Source: Dehalococcoidia bacterium (GTDB lineage: Bacteria; Chloroflexota; Dehalococcoidia; Bin125). Taken from it: 32,459 bases of DNA. This document shows positions 24,750 to 32,459 of the stretch, in pieces; within the stretch, counting starts at the first letter, position 1; every line of letters begins with the position of its first letter. Below the pieces are notes generated by a model. The model ran no database searches and was not told the DNA's origin. It saw only the letters and a program-made list of their open reading frames with translations. A program made the translations under genes and the position numbers. The stretch lies in the NCBI GenBank assembly GCA_022822855.1, contig JAJDYG010000009.1:1-32459 (forward strand), read 5' to 3'.

Positions 24750-24928
24750 TCGAACGCAACCGAACAGCCCCGAACGCCCCTCACCTTCCAAAACCGTCCA
24801 AAACCAACCAGGACCAACCACCCTGACCACACGATCTCCTGCGAAACACTGGTTTTTCCCCGCTACACCCCGCCAGAACTTTTTCTGTCCAACCACCAAC
24901 CGCCCGGCGAAACACCGCTCGCCCGAAC
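24750..24928 (+). repeat. Decamer-phased intergenic element, copy D
   Basis: TCGAAC is at 24750, CCGAAC at 24760 and 24770, then decamers CTTCCAAAAC, CGTCCAAAAC, CAACCAGGAC and CAACCACCCT. The core GATCTCC is at 24833, again 83 bp from the first block. The inverted repeat is AGAACTTTTTCT (24875-24886), where both ends changed together relative to copy C. A CCGAAC is at 24923. The core ends 149 bp before the ABC ATPase start. Copies B, C and D are spaced 221 and 213 bp core to core, and 221 is not a multiple of three. Confidence 0.8.
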
Positions 24929-24974
24929 AATGCGCTCGCCGCCAACCCCGGCCAACCCGCACGAGCCGGTCGCG

Positions 24975-24980
24975 TACCCT
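24975..24980 (+). promoter_or_regulatory. Putative -10 of the ABC transporter operon (leaderless)
   Basis: TACCCT fits TANNNT and ends 7 nt before the ATG at 24988. The interval GTCGCCC contains no Shine-Dalgarno. If this is the promoter, the repeat elements lie upstream of the transcript rather than in a leader RNA. Confidence 0.45.
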
Positions 24981-24987
24981 GTCGCCC

Positions 24988-25928
<941 letters not shown>

Positions 25929-25932
<4 letters not shown>

Positions 25933-26756
25933 GCGCCGCCGACACTCTGCGCACCATTCGGCTCGGCTTCTTCTACATGGTGCTCAACCTCAAGACCATC
26001 TATCGGCAGCCCGCCGCGCTCTTCTTCGTCGTCGCCTTCCCAATCATGTTCCTGGTCATCTTCTCCTCGCTGCTGACCTTCGAGATCGGCATACCCGAGG
26101 AGGCGGGCGGCAACGTCCCCGTCGTCAAGTTCAGTCAGTACTTCGTCGCCGGGATCATGGGTGTGGCGATCTTCGGGACCTCATTCAATCTGCTCGGCAC
26201 CTCGTTGGCGATCCAGCAATTCGACGGCACCCTGAAGCAACTCGCCGCGACCCCGCTGCCCAAGGCGTCGTTCTTCATCGGACTCGTCGGAACCGCCTTG
26301 ACCTACACCTTCCTGCAGCTCGTGATCATGTTGATCCTCGGCGTCGCCGCCTACGGAATCGAACTGCCCGACGCCAACGGCTGGCTCACCCTCATCTGGA
26401 TCGTGCTGCTCGGAGTGCCCGCCGGTTGCGTGCTCGGCATCGCCATCACCAAGGTCATTCCCTCGGCCAACGCTGCCCCCGCCGTCATCCAGGCCCCCTT
26501 CATCATCCTCCAGTTCATCTCCGGCGTCTTCTTCACCCTCGCCTCTCTGCCGAGCTGGCTGCAGTGGGTCGCAGGCGTCTTCCCCCTGCGCTGGATCGCA
26601 CAGGGCCTGCGCTCGGTCTTCCTGCCCGACGCTTATCGCTATGCCGAACCGGGCATGAGTTGGCAGCTCGAGCTGGCCGCAATCGTCCTGGTCGTCTGGA
26701 TCGTCGCCGGCCTGGGCCTCTCGGTCCTCACCTTCAAATGGGACCGTTCCGGTTAG
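25929..26756 (+). CDS. ABC-2 type permease
   Basis: 275 aa with about six membrane helices (roughly 26-50, 72-95, 115-144, 152-174, 187-206, 247-270). It is the membrane half of the exporter formed with the preceding ATPase. The pattern IIRQFDGTLKQLAATPLP-like (here IQQFDGTLKQLAATPLPKAS) after the second helix and the LQFISGVFF segment are typical of ABC-2 permeases. The ATG overlaps the ATPase stop. Its TAG overlaps the stop of the convergent small gene by 3 bases. Confidence 0.93.
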
Positions 26757-27223
26757 CGCCGATGTCTGAAACTCTGTCGACGCTCGCGCTCTGCCTGTTG
26801 GTTCCGCTGTCGCTGCGCCTGTATCAACGCCTCCTGGATGTCGTCCGAGCGGTCTCCGCCCCGCGACTCCACCTGCCGCTGACCCCGCCCCAGCTCCCGT
26901 GGTTCGAATCGCTGAGCCAATTTCATCGCTTCATCGTGATCGGCGCCCGACTGTCTGCGCGCGCGATTCACCGCGTCGCTCGTCGACGGCAGCGCGCTGG
27001 TCTGGTCGGTCGCGCCGCTGGCCAGGAACGACGCCGCCTGCCCATGCTTCTCCAACTCATAGCGCATCTGCGACTCGGCCCCCATGACGTGGAGGTGATG
27101 CAGCAGCCAGTTCTCAAGCCTGAGCATGCCCCGACCGAGCGGAGTGCGACTCCCGCCGAGCAGAAATCGCAAGGGCCGGAGGACAACAACGACGAAGATC
27201 TCGCCGAGCCCGATCACCATCAT
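26753..27223 (-). CDS. Small protein with N-terminal membrane anchor
   Basis: 156 aa, unrecognised. The first 20 or so residues (MMVIGLGEIFVVVVLRPLRF) form a hydrophobic anchor; the rest is charged with Arg and Gln enrichment toward the C-terminus (RQRNQQAERERRQSFRHRR). An AGGAGG Shine-Dalgarno with 6-nt spacing precedes the ATG at 27223, giving good support for translation. It lies 13 nt after the methyltransferase gene, probably in one operon, and converges with the ABC permease. Confidence 0.65.
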   Translation of the reverse strand: MMVIGLGEIFVVVVLRPLRFLLGGSRTPLGRGMLRLENWLLHHLHVMGAESQMRYELEKHGQAASFLASGATDQTSALPSTSDAVNRARRQSGADHDEAMKLAQRFEPRELGRGQRQVESRGGDRSDDIQEALIQAQRQRNQQAERERRQSFRHRR

Positions 27224-27236
27224 TGGCGGCCTCCTG

Positions 27237-28061
27237 TCACACCCGGCGGAAGCGCAGCGCGATCGCCATCGGGATATCGGGCAGCATGTTCCAGATCAGC
27301 TTGGCTTCATCCTCTGCCTGCTCCGGCGCCGGCAGTTCCTCCATCCCGTCGAGCACCAGGCCCGAGGCGAATGCGTCGGCGAGCAGCTCGCTCAGCGGTC
27401 GATGGAAGTAGATCTGAGGCTCCGTTTGAGCCGTGTTGGTCACGCCATGAGTGACATACCTGGACAGGTAACGCTCGACCTTGAGACCGGGCAGTTGGTC
27501 TTCTTCGGGCTTGACGAACTTGTAGCCGGAAGTCGCATAGGCGGGGTGCAGCGTCACCACGACGAAGACCCCCCGCGGCCTGAGCACACGCCAGGCGCCG
27601 CCGAACATCGGCCTCAGCATCGGCATCGACATCACGCCCATGATGCAAACCGCCGCGTCGAACGGCCCGCCGCAGTTCACGATCTGGCGCTCGACCGTCG
27701 CATCGACGACCTCGTACCTGATATCAACCGGCTGGTCCGAGATCGTCTCGGTCCGCCGCTCCGCATGGGCAATCAGCGCCGGCGAGAGATCGGTCGCGAC
27801 GACGCTCATACCCTGCCGGCCCAGCCGGCGGGCGAAGCCGCCGTTCCCGCAGGCGATCTCGATCACGCTCGCGCCGCGCTCCAAACCCAGCATCCGTTCC
27901 GCCGACGGCGCGAACACACCATGATGAAACTCGTCGCCCTGGTCGCCCCAGCGCTCGTCGAAAAAGTCGGCCCCCTTCTCCCAGCCGTCCAGCACCTGCT
28001 GGCGCAACTGCGCGATCATCGCTTCAGGATCAGGGGGTGGCTGGGACTCTGGTTGCGTCAT
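27237..28061 (-). CDS. SAM-dependent methyltransferase (class I)
   Basis: 274 aa. Motif I is VIEIACGNGG (Glu68 to Gly75), followed by an acidic post-I segment (VVATDLSPALI). The later LRPRGVFVVVTLHP matches strand 5. The substrate is unknown; the family includes small-molecule and quinone methylases. The frame extends upstream to 28472 antisense to the binding-protein gene, and this extension is rejected. The start ATG at 28061 lacks a Shine-Dalgarno but has TACCCT ending 6 nt upstream, suggesting a leaderless transcript. Confidence 0.88.
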   Translation of the reverse strand: MTQPESQPPPDPEAMIAQLRQQVLDGWEKGADFFDERWGDQGDEFHHGVFAPSAERMLGLERGASVIEIACGNGGFARRLGRQGMSVVATDLSPALIAHAERRTETISDQPVDIRYEVVDATVERQIVNCGGPFDAAVCIMGVMSMPMLRPMFGGAWRVLRPRGVFVVVTLHPAYATSGYKFVKPEEDQLPGLKVERYLSRYVTHGVTNTAQTEPQIYFHRPLSELLADAFASGLVLDGMEELPAPEQAEDEAKLIWNMLPDIPMAIALRFRRV

Positions 28062-28067
28062 GCCATC

Positions 28068-28073
28068 AGGGTA
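28068..28073 (-). promoter_or_regulatory. Putative -10 of the methyltransferase gene (leaderless)
   Basis: On the minus strand, TACCCT (28073 to 28068) ends 6 nt before the ATG at 28061. It is the same hexamer, with nearly the same spacing, as at the ABC ATPase gene. Confidence 0.4.
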
Positions 28074-28128
28074 GTCGGAGTGAGGTAACCCAATTTGCAG
28101 CGCGTCGGGAGCAGCGAGACAGAATCCG

Positions 28129-28134
28129 TATACT
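28129..28134 (+). promoter_or_regulatory. -10 hexamer of the first binding-protein gene
   Basis: TATACT identical to the tRNA-Ser -10. It predicts a leader of about 20 nt before the ATG at 28161, leaving room for the AGGAG Shine-Dalgarno. No -35 is convincing. Confidence 0.5.
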
Positions 28135-28160
28135 CTCGCCACCTCCGACAGGAGCGGGCG

Positions 28161-30182
28161 ATGGCTGAGGCGAACTACTGGCAACGGATGCAGGCCAGCC
28201 GTTTGCGCCGCCGATCGCTGCTGAGAGCTGCGGCTCGCGCCGGGATCGGCGTCGCAGGCCTGACTCTGGTCGGCTGCGGAGACGATGACGACGACACCGA
28301 ACTCGTGCTCGTCGAGTCCGAGCCTGAGCAAACCGCGATGCCGCGCCAACGGCCGAGGCAGCAGGCCTCTCAAGCCCAACAGGCGCAGCAAATCCGGGCT
28401 CAGCAGCAAGCCGAGCAGGCCGAACAACAAGATCGGGCGTCCAGCAACGGCCAGCAAGAAATCCAACCACAAGAGAAAGACAGCCAGCAGTCCTCCCAGG
28501 AAGTGATCTTCGGCAGCGTCGTCCGCGGCGGCGATCTGCGGCTATCCACCCCGGCCCGAGCGCACGACTACTTCGATCCGCATCGCGCGGTCTTTGGCAG
28601 CACCCAGTTCTGGATGGGCTTCTACATGAACAACGTCGTTCGCTGGCGCAACAAGGCGCAAGCGATCATGGAGGCCGACATCTGCAGCCTGCCTGAGACC
28701 CCCGACGAAGAGACCTATGTGTTCCGAGTCGACCAGGGCGCGCGATTCTGGGACGAGTTCCCGACCGAGGGCGGCAGATTGGTCACTTCGGAGGACATTC
28801 GAGTCAACTTCCAACGCCATATCGACGGCCGCGATGCGACCGGAGCCGAGGACGGCACGTTCCCACACCGGGATTCCTACGCCAAGACCGCCACGATGGA
28901 CACGCCGGATGAGCTGACCTTCCTTGCCAGAACCGATGGCCCCGACGCCACCTGGCTGGGTGTCCCGCTCGGACCCTTCGGCTGGATCACCTCTCCCGAG
29001 GCGATCGCCGAGTTCGGTGACCAATGGCGAGACGATCCAACCAACATCCTGCTCTCCAGCGGCACCGGCATGACCATTCCGCGTTCCTACGACCCCGACA
29101 TCGGCCTGGAACTCGAGCGCAACCCCAACTTCTGGAAGTCCGGCGTTGACGGACTCCCGCTGCCCTACTTCGACCGGGTGACGCTCGCCAGCATGGAGGA
29201 TCCTACCGCGATCGAGACCGCCTACCGCGGGCGGGAGATCTCGATCGGCGGCTTCCCGCTCTCCTCGATCCAGGTCGAGACGCTCTCCTCCGACTTCCCC
29301 GACCATCCCACCGGCAACGTGCCCTTCGGCTTCACGATCATCACGGGTTGGTTCAACTTCAATCGGGACTGGAGCGGTTGGGACGGATTGGGCAATCCCT
29401 ATCTGGATCGACGCTTCGCCCAGGCCATGCACCTCGCCGTCGACCGCTACCTGATGATCGACGCCGTGTACCTCGGTTCAGGCAAGCCCACCGGCCAGGA
29501 GGACACACCCTGGTTCAATACCTTCTGGGCGATCCCGGAGGAGGAATTGCTGTCGACACCCGGATTCCGGCCCGATCGCGAGGCAGACATTGAGGAAGCT
29601 CGCACCTTGCTGGACGCGTCCGGATACGACGTCGGCCGGCCGATCAGGCTGATCGCGCCGGAGTTCTGGGAAGTGACCTATCCGGGCGTACTCGAGACCG
29701 AACGAGCGATGTACCACGACGCGCTGGGCATTGAGGTGCAGTTCGACGTGGAGCCGTTCCCGGTCATCCTCCAACGCCTGATCGACGGCAGCTACCCGGG
29801 CTCCGGGCCCCAGTGGACCAACGCGCCGGTCGAGCTGGATCCAACGACCGCCTATCACAACCGCTTCATCCCCGGTGGAAGCTGGAACTACTTCCACTAC
29901 GACTACGAGCCGATGGCCGAAATCGTCAAGACCATGCGCGTCACCATCGACCAGGAGGTCCGCCGCGACCTGGCTCACCAGGCGCAGCGGATCGCCTTCG
30001 GCACGCATCCCGACCACGGGCTCGACGGGATCTCGCCGACCCCGGGAGTGATGAACGGCATCGCGCCGTCGATCTGGTGGCCGTTCATGCATCGCGGCGA
30101 AGACTCGCTCCAGTTCGCTCACGACTCGCATCGGCACGACGACACCTGGATCGACGTCTTTCACCCCGACTATCCGACCTGA
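28161..30182 (+). CDS. Tat-exported lipoprotein, family 5 solute-binding protein, copy 1
   Basis: 673 aa. The N-terminus has twin Arg17-Arg18 (RRSLLRAA), a hydrophobic stretch, and a lipobox LVGC with the acylated Cys39, followed by GDDDDD. So it is exported folded through Tat and anchored in the membrane. A Gln-rich tether of about 50 residues precedes the SBP_bac_5 (DppA/OppA-like) domain, recognisable by the segment WMGFYMNNVVRWRNK and later HPDHGLDGI. It probably binds peptides or other small organic solutes for an ABC importer. No permease or ATPase is in the window. The ATG at 28161 follows AGGAG. Tandem with a paralogue. Confidence 0.92.
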   Translation: MAEANYWQRMQASRLRRRSLLRAAARAGIGVAGLTLVGCGDDDDDTELVLVESEPEQTAMPRQRPRQQASQAQQAQQIRAQQQAEQAEQQDRASSNGQQEIQPQEKDSQQSSQEVIFGSVVRGGDLRLSTPARAHDYFDPHRAVFGSTQFWMGFYMNNVVRWRNKAQAIMEADICSLPETPDEETYVFRVDQGARFWDEFPTEGGRLVTSEDIRVNFQRHIDGRDATGAEDGTFPHRDSYAKTATMDTPDELTFLARTDGPDATWLGVPLGPFGWITSPEAIAEFGDQWRDDPTNILLSSGTGMTIPRSYDPDIGLELERNPNFWKSGVDGLPLPYFDRVTLASMEDPTAIETAYRGREISIGGFPLSSIQVETLSSDFPDHPTGNVPFGFTIITGWFNFNRDWSGWDGLGNPYLDRRFAQAMHLAVDRYLMIDAVYLGSGKPTGQEDTPWFNTFWAIPEEELLSTPGFRPDREADIEEARTLLDASGYDVGRPIRLIAPEFWEVTYPGVLETERAMYHDALGIEVQFDVEPFPVILQRLIDGSYPGSGPQWTNAPVELDPTTAYHNRFIPGGSWNYFHYDYEPMAEIVKTMRVTIDQEVRRDLAHQAQRIAFGTHPDHGLDGISPTPGVMNGIAPSIWWPFMHRGEDSLQFAHDSHRHDDTWIDVFHPDYPT

Positions 30183-30321
30183 GTTCTCCTGCCCTGAGCG
30201 AAGTTCGCGAGTGAGAGACCGTCGGCGCCGTTGCGCAATCTGCAGGTCCGTGATAGAGACGCTAGCTTTCCTGCATTCAGAGTCGCAGAGTCGCTTGGCG
30301 ACAACGCATGGAGGCAGATCA

Positions 30322-32331
30322 ATGTCGGAACGCAACTACTGGCAACGCATGAAGCGAGCGCAGATGAGCCGGCGCGCACTGTTGCGGGCATCCGGTCGGG
30401 CCGGCGTCGGCGCAGCGGGACTGGCACTGGTTGGCTGCGGCGATGACGATGACGACGGCCAGCAGGCGGCCGCGCAGTCCAGCGCCCAGGGCCAGCAGCA
30501 ACAGCAGGCCATGCAGCAACAGTCACAGCAGGGTCAGCAGCAGCAGGCCATGCAACAGCAGGGCCAATCCGACGGAGAAGCGGCGGCCGAGGCGCAGGCT
30601 CAGCAAGCTGACCAGCAGGAAGAGTCCGCCGCCGATGCCGAGGCGCAACAGCAGGCCGCCGTGGCGGACGTCGTGCGTGGAGGCAACCTGACCTTCTCGA
30701 CCCCTGCGGCAACCCACGACTACTTCGACCCGGGACGCGGCGTCTTCGGTCCGACGCAGTTCTGGATGGGGTTCTACATGAACTACCTCATCCGCTACCG
30801 CAACAAGGAGCAGGACATCGCCGAGCCCGACATCGCCTCGCTGCCCGAAATCCCCGACGACGAGACCTACATCTTCAGCATCGATCAGGGAGCTCGCTAC
30901 TGGGATCAGTATCCAACCGAAGGTGGTCGGTTAGTGACGGCCGAGGACATTCGCGTCAACTATCAACGCCAGATCGATGCTGTCGACGCAACCGGCGCAG
31001 ACGACGGTACGTTCCTTGGCTCCGGCGCCTTCAGGCGGACCTCCTCGATGGAAGTGCCGGACGAGACCACCTGGGTGGCTCGCACCGACGGCCCTGATGC
31101 GACCTGGATCGGCGTGCCGCTACGGCCGTTTAGCTGGATCACCAGTCCCGAAGCGATCGATGAGTTCGGCGACCGCTGGCGTGACGAGGCCGGCAACGTC
31201 GAACTCTCTTCCGGCACCGGGATGTTCATCCCGCACAGCTACGACCCCGACATCGGGATCAGCATGTCGCGCAATCCCAACTATTGGAAGATGGGTGTCG
31301 ACGGCCAGCCCCTGCCGTACTTCGACGAGCTGACATTGGCCAACATGGAGGACCCGACCACGATTGAGGCCGCCTACCGCGGCCGGGAAATCCTCAACGG
31401 ACGATTCCCGCTCTCGACCCTTCAGGCGGAAGGCATTATCGAGGACTTCCCCGACCACAACAGCGGCCAGATCGCGTTCGGCTTCACGATCATCACTTTG
31501 GTCAACTACAACCGTGACTGGCCCGGCGAGGACGGCCTGGGCAACCCCTGGGTTGACCGCCGTTTCGCCCAAGCACTGCACGTCGCCGTCGACCCGTACT
31601 TGATGATCGACACGGTCTACCTCGGCTCGGGCAAGCCCACCGGCCTGCACGACACGCCTTGGTACAGCTCGTACTGGGCCATTCCGGAAGAAGAGCTGCT
31701 GCAGACACCCGGCTATCGTCCCGATCGCGAGACGGACATTGCCGAGGCCCGGGCGCTTCTGGACGCCTCCGGCTACGACAAGAGTCGCGGCCTGCGGATG
31801 ATCGCTCCCGACATCTGGGAAGGGACCTACCCCGGCGTCCTGGAGACCGAGATCGGGATGTACCGCGAGGCTCTTGATCTCGAGGTGGAGTTCGACGTCC
31901 AGCCATACACGGTGATCTTGCAGCGCTTCGTTGATGGCACTTACCCGGGCAGCGGTCCGCAATGGGGCAACCCGCCGGCGGAACTGGACCCGACCGCGCC
32001 GTACAACGACTTCTTCACGCCTGAAGGGTCGGTCAACACGCTCTACTACGAGTACGAGCCGATGGCAGACATCGCTCGCACAATGCGCCGCACCCTCGAC
32101 AAAGAGGCGAGGCTCGAGATGTCACACACGGCGCAGAGGATCCTGTTAGGCACGCATCCCGACCACGGCCTGGATGGGATCACAACGATTCCCGGCGTCA
32201 TGAACGGCATCTCGCCAGTGCTCTGGTGGCCCTTCGTACATCACGGCGAGGACACGCTGCAGTTCGCTCACGCGAGCCACCGCTACGACGACACCTGGAT
32301 CGACGTGAACCACCCGGACTACCCGGCCTAG
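30322..32331 (+). CDS. Tat-exported lipoprotein, family 5 solute-binding protein, copy 2
   Basis: 669 aa paralogue of the previous gene. It has the same Arg17-Arg18, the same lipobox with Cys39, and GCGDDDDDG. The tether is longer and richer in Gln, encoded by many CAG/CAA codons (30496-30560 is nearly all Q codons with Met and Ser). The binding domain aligns co-linearly with copy 1. A GGAGG Shine-Dalgarno 8 nt before the ATG fixes the start at 30322; the 30211 frame start is rejected. The 139-nt gap between the genes suggests either a promoter or processing. The last gene before a strong hairpin. Confidence 0.93.
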   Translation: MSERNYWQRMKRAQMSRRALLRASGRAGVGAAGLALVGCGDDDDDGQQAAAQSSAQGQQQQQAMQQQSQQGQQQQAMQQQGQSDGEAAAEAQAQQADQQEESAADAEAQQQAAVADVVRGGNLTFSTPAATHDYFDPGRGVFGPTQFWMGFYMNYLIRYRNKEQDIAEPDIASLPEIPDDETYIFSIDQGARYWDQYPTEGGRLVTAEDIRVNYQRQIDAVDATGADDGTFLGSGAFRRTSSMEVPDETTWVARTDGPDATWIGVPLRPFSWITSPEAIDEFGDRWRDEAGNVELSSGTGMFIPHSYDPDIGISMSRNPNYWKMGVDGQPLPYFDELTLANMEDPTTIEAAYRGREILNGRFPLSTLQAEGIIEDFPDHNSGQIAFGFTIITLVNYNRDWPGEDGLGNPWVDRRFAQALHVAVDPYLMIDTVYLGSGKPTGLHDTPWYSSYWAIPEEELLQTPGYRPDRETDIAEARALLDASGYDKSRGLRMIAPDIWEGTYPGVLETEIGMYREALDLEVEFDVQPYTVILQRFVDGTYPGSGPQWGNPPAELDPTAPYNDFFTPEGSVNTLYYEYEPMADIARTMRRTLDKEARLEMSHTAQRILLGTHPDHGLDGITTIPGVMNGISPVLWWPFVHHGEDTLQFAHASHRYDDTWIDVNHPDYPA

Positions 32332-32353
32332 CGCCTCTTGGCAGCCGTCTCCA

Positions 32354-32388
32354 GCGACACGAGATGACATGAGGTCATCTCGTGTCGC
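32354..32388 (+). terminator. Perfect 15-bp hairpin after the binding-protein genes
   Basis: GCGACACGAGATGAC (32354-32368) and GTCATCTCGTGTCGC (32374-32388) are perfect inverted repeats with loop ATGAG, 22 nt after the stop. A terminator function is likely by position. There is no T-run after it. Beyond it (32389-32459) I see nothing supportable. Confidence 0.6.
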
Positions 32389-32459
32389 CGTGTCCCGGCA
32401 TCGTTGGGTCCTGCCCGACTACGAACATTTCGCGCGACCCTGAACAAATTGGCGCGAAT

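Noticed and set aside
24316..24928. Diversity-generating retroelement template or variable repeats, or a CRISPR array
   Set aside because: There is no reverse transcriptase in the window, differences between copies are not adenine-specific, and units are about 180 bp with no short repeat-spacer pattern.
28062..28472. Upstream extension of the SAM methyltransferase frame
   Set aside because: It lies antisense to the binding-protein gene; the ATG at 28061 gives a normal length and N-terminus.

Overview
High-GC bacterial DNA, densely coding on both strands. I suggest an uncultured Chloroflexota (Dehalococcoidia/SAR202-like). The reasons are the gene content (sulfatases, haloalkane dehalogenases, a luciferase-like monooxygenase, acyl-CoA enzymes) and tandem Tat-exported solute-binding lipoproteins with acidic and Gln-rich tethers. 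This is an inference from style and content; no rRNA or decisive marker is present. No phage, IS element or CRISPR array was seen.

Layout. 1-5415 (minus): a small bPH-domain membrane protein followed by two tandem paralogous sulfatases. 5914-8548 (plus): LLM monooxygenase and a zinc-protease-like lipoprotein. 8549-9158 (minus): two overlapping small genes resembling a HicA-type toxin pair. 9271-12429: convergent acyl-CoA carboxylase beta subunit (plus) and acyl-CoA synthetase (minus). 12537-12742: two tRNA-Ser genes (CGA, GGA). 12757-18340 (minus): a tight seven-gene run, mnmA - two small membrane proteins - DNA methyltransferase - restriction endonuclease - two haloalkane dehalogenases. 18360-20577: rsfS (plus), then ndk, tsaB and tsaE (minus), a housekeeping block. 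20671-22636 (plus): D-2-hydroxyacid dehydrogenase and an overlapping unknown gene. 22657-23787 (minus): serine hydrolase. 23788-24987: a 1.2-kb non-coding, repeat-rich region. 24988-26756 (plus): ABC ATPase and permease. 26753-28061 (minus): SAM methyltransferase and a small membrane protein. 28161-32331 (plus): two tandem Tat lipoprotein solute-binding proteins, then a perfect 15-bp hairpin.

The strongest unexplained signal is a non-coding element present four times: once at 5665-5845 and three times at 24316-24928. Each copy has three CCGAAC-like blocks on a 10-bp period, then several A-rich decamers in the same phase, then a GATCTCC core exactly 83-84 bp after the first block, then short inverted repeats. 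Both loci lie in divergent intergenic regions. The last copy in each case ends its core about 150-160 bp before a plus-strand start codon. A reading-frame shift between copies argues against coding.

Other patterns: duplication in tandem is recurrent (sulfatases, dehalogenases, binding proteins, tRNA-Ser). Several genes without a Shine-Dalgarno have a TANNNT hexamer ending 6-7 nt before the start, which suggests leaderless transcripts.
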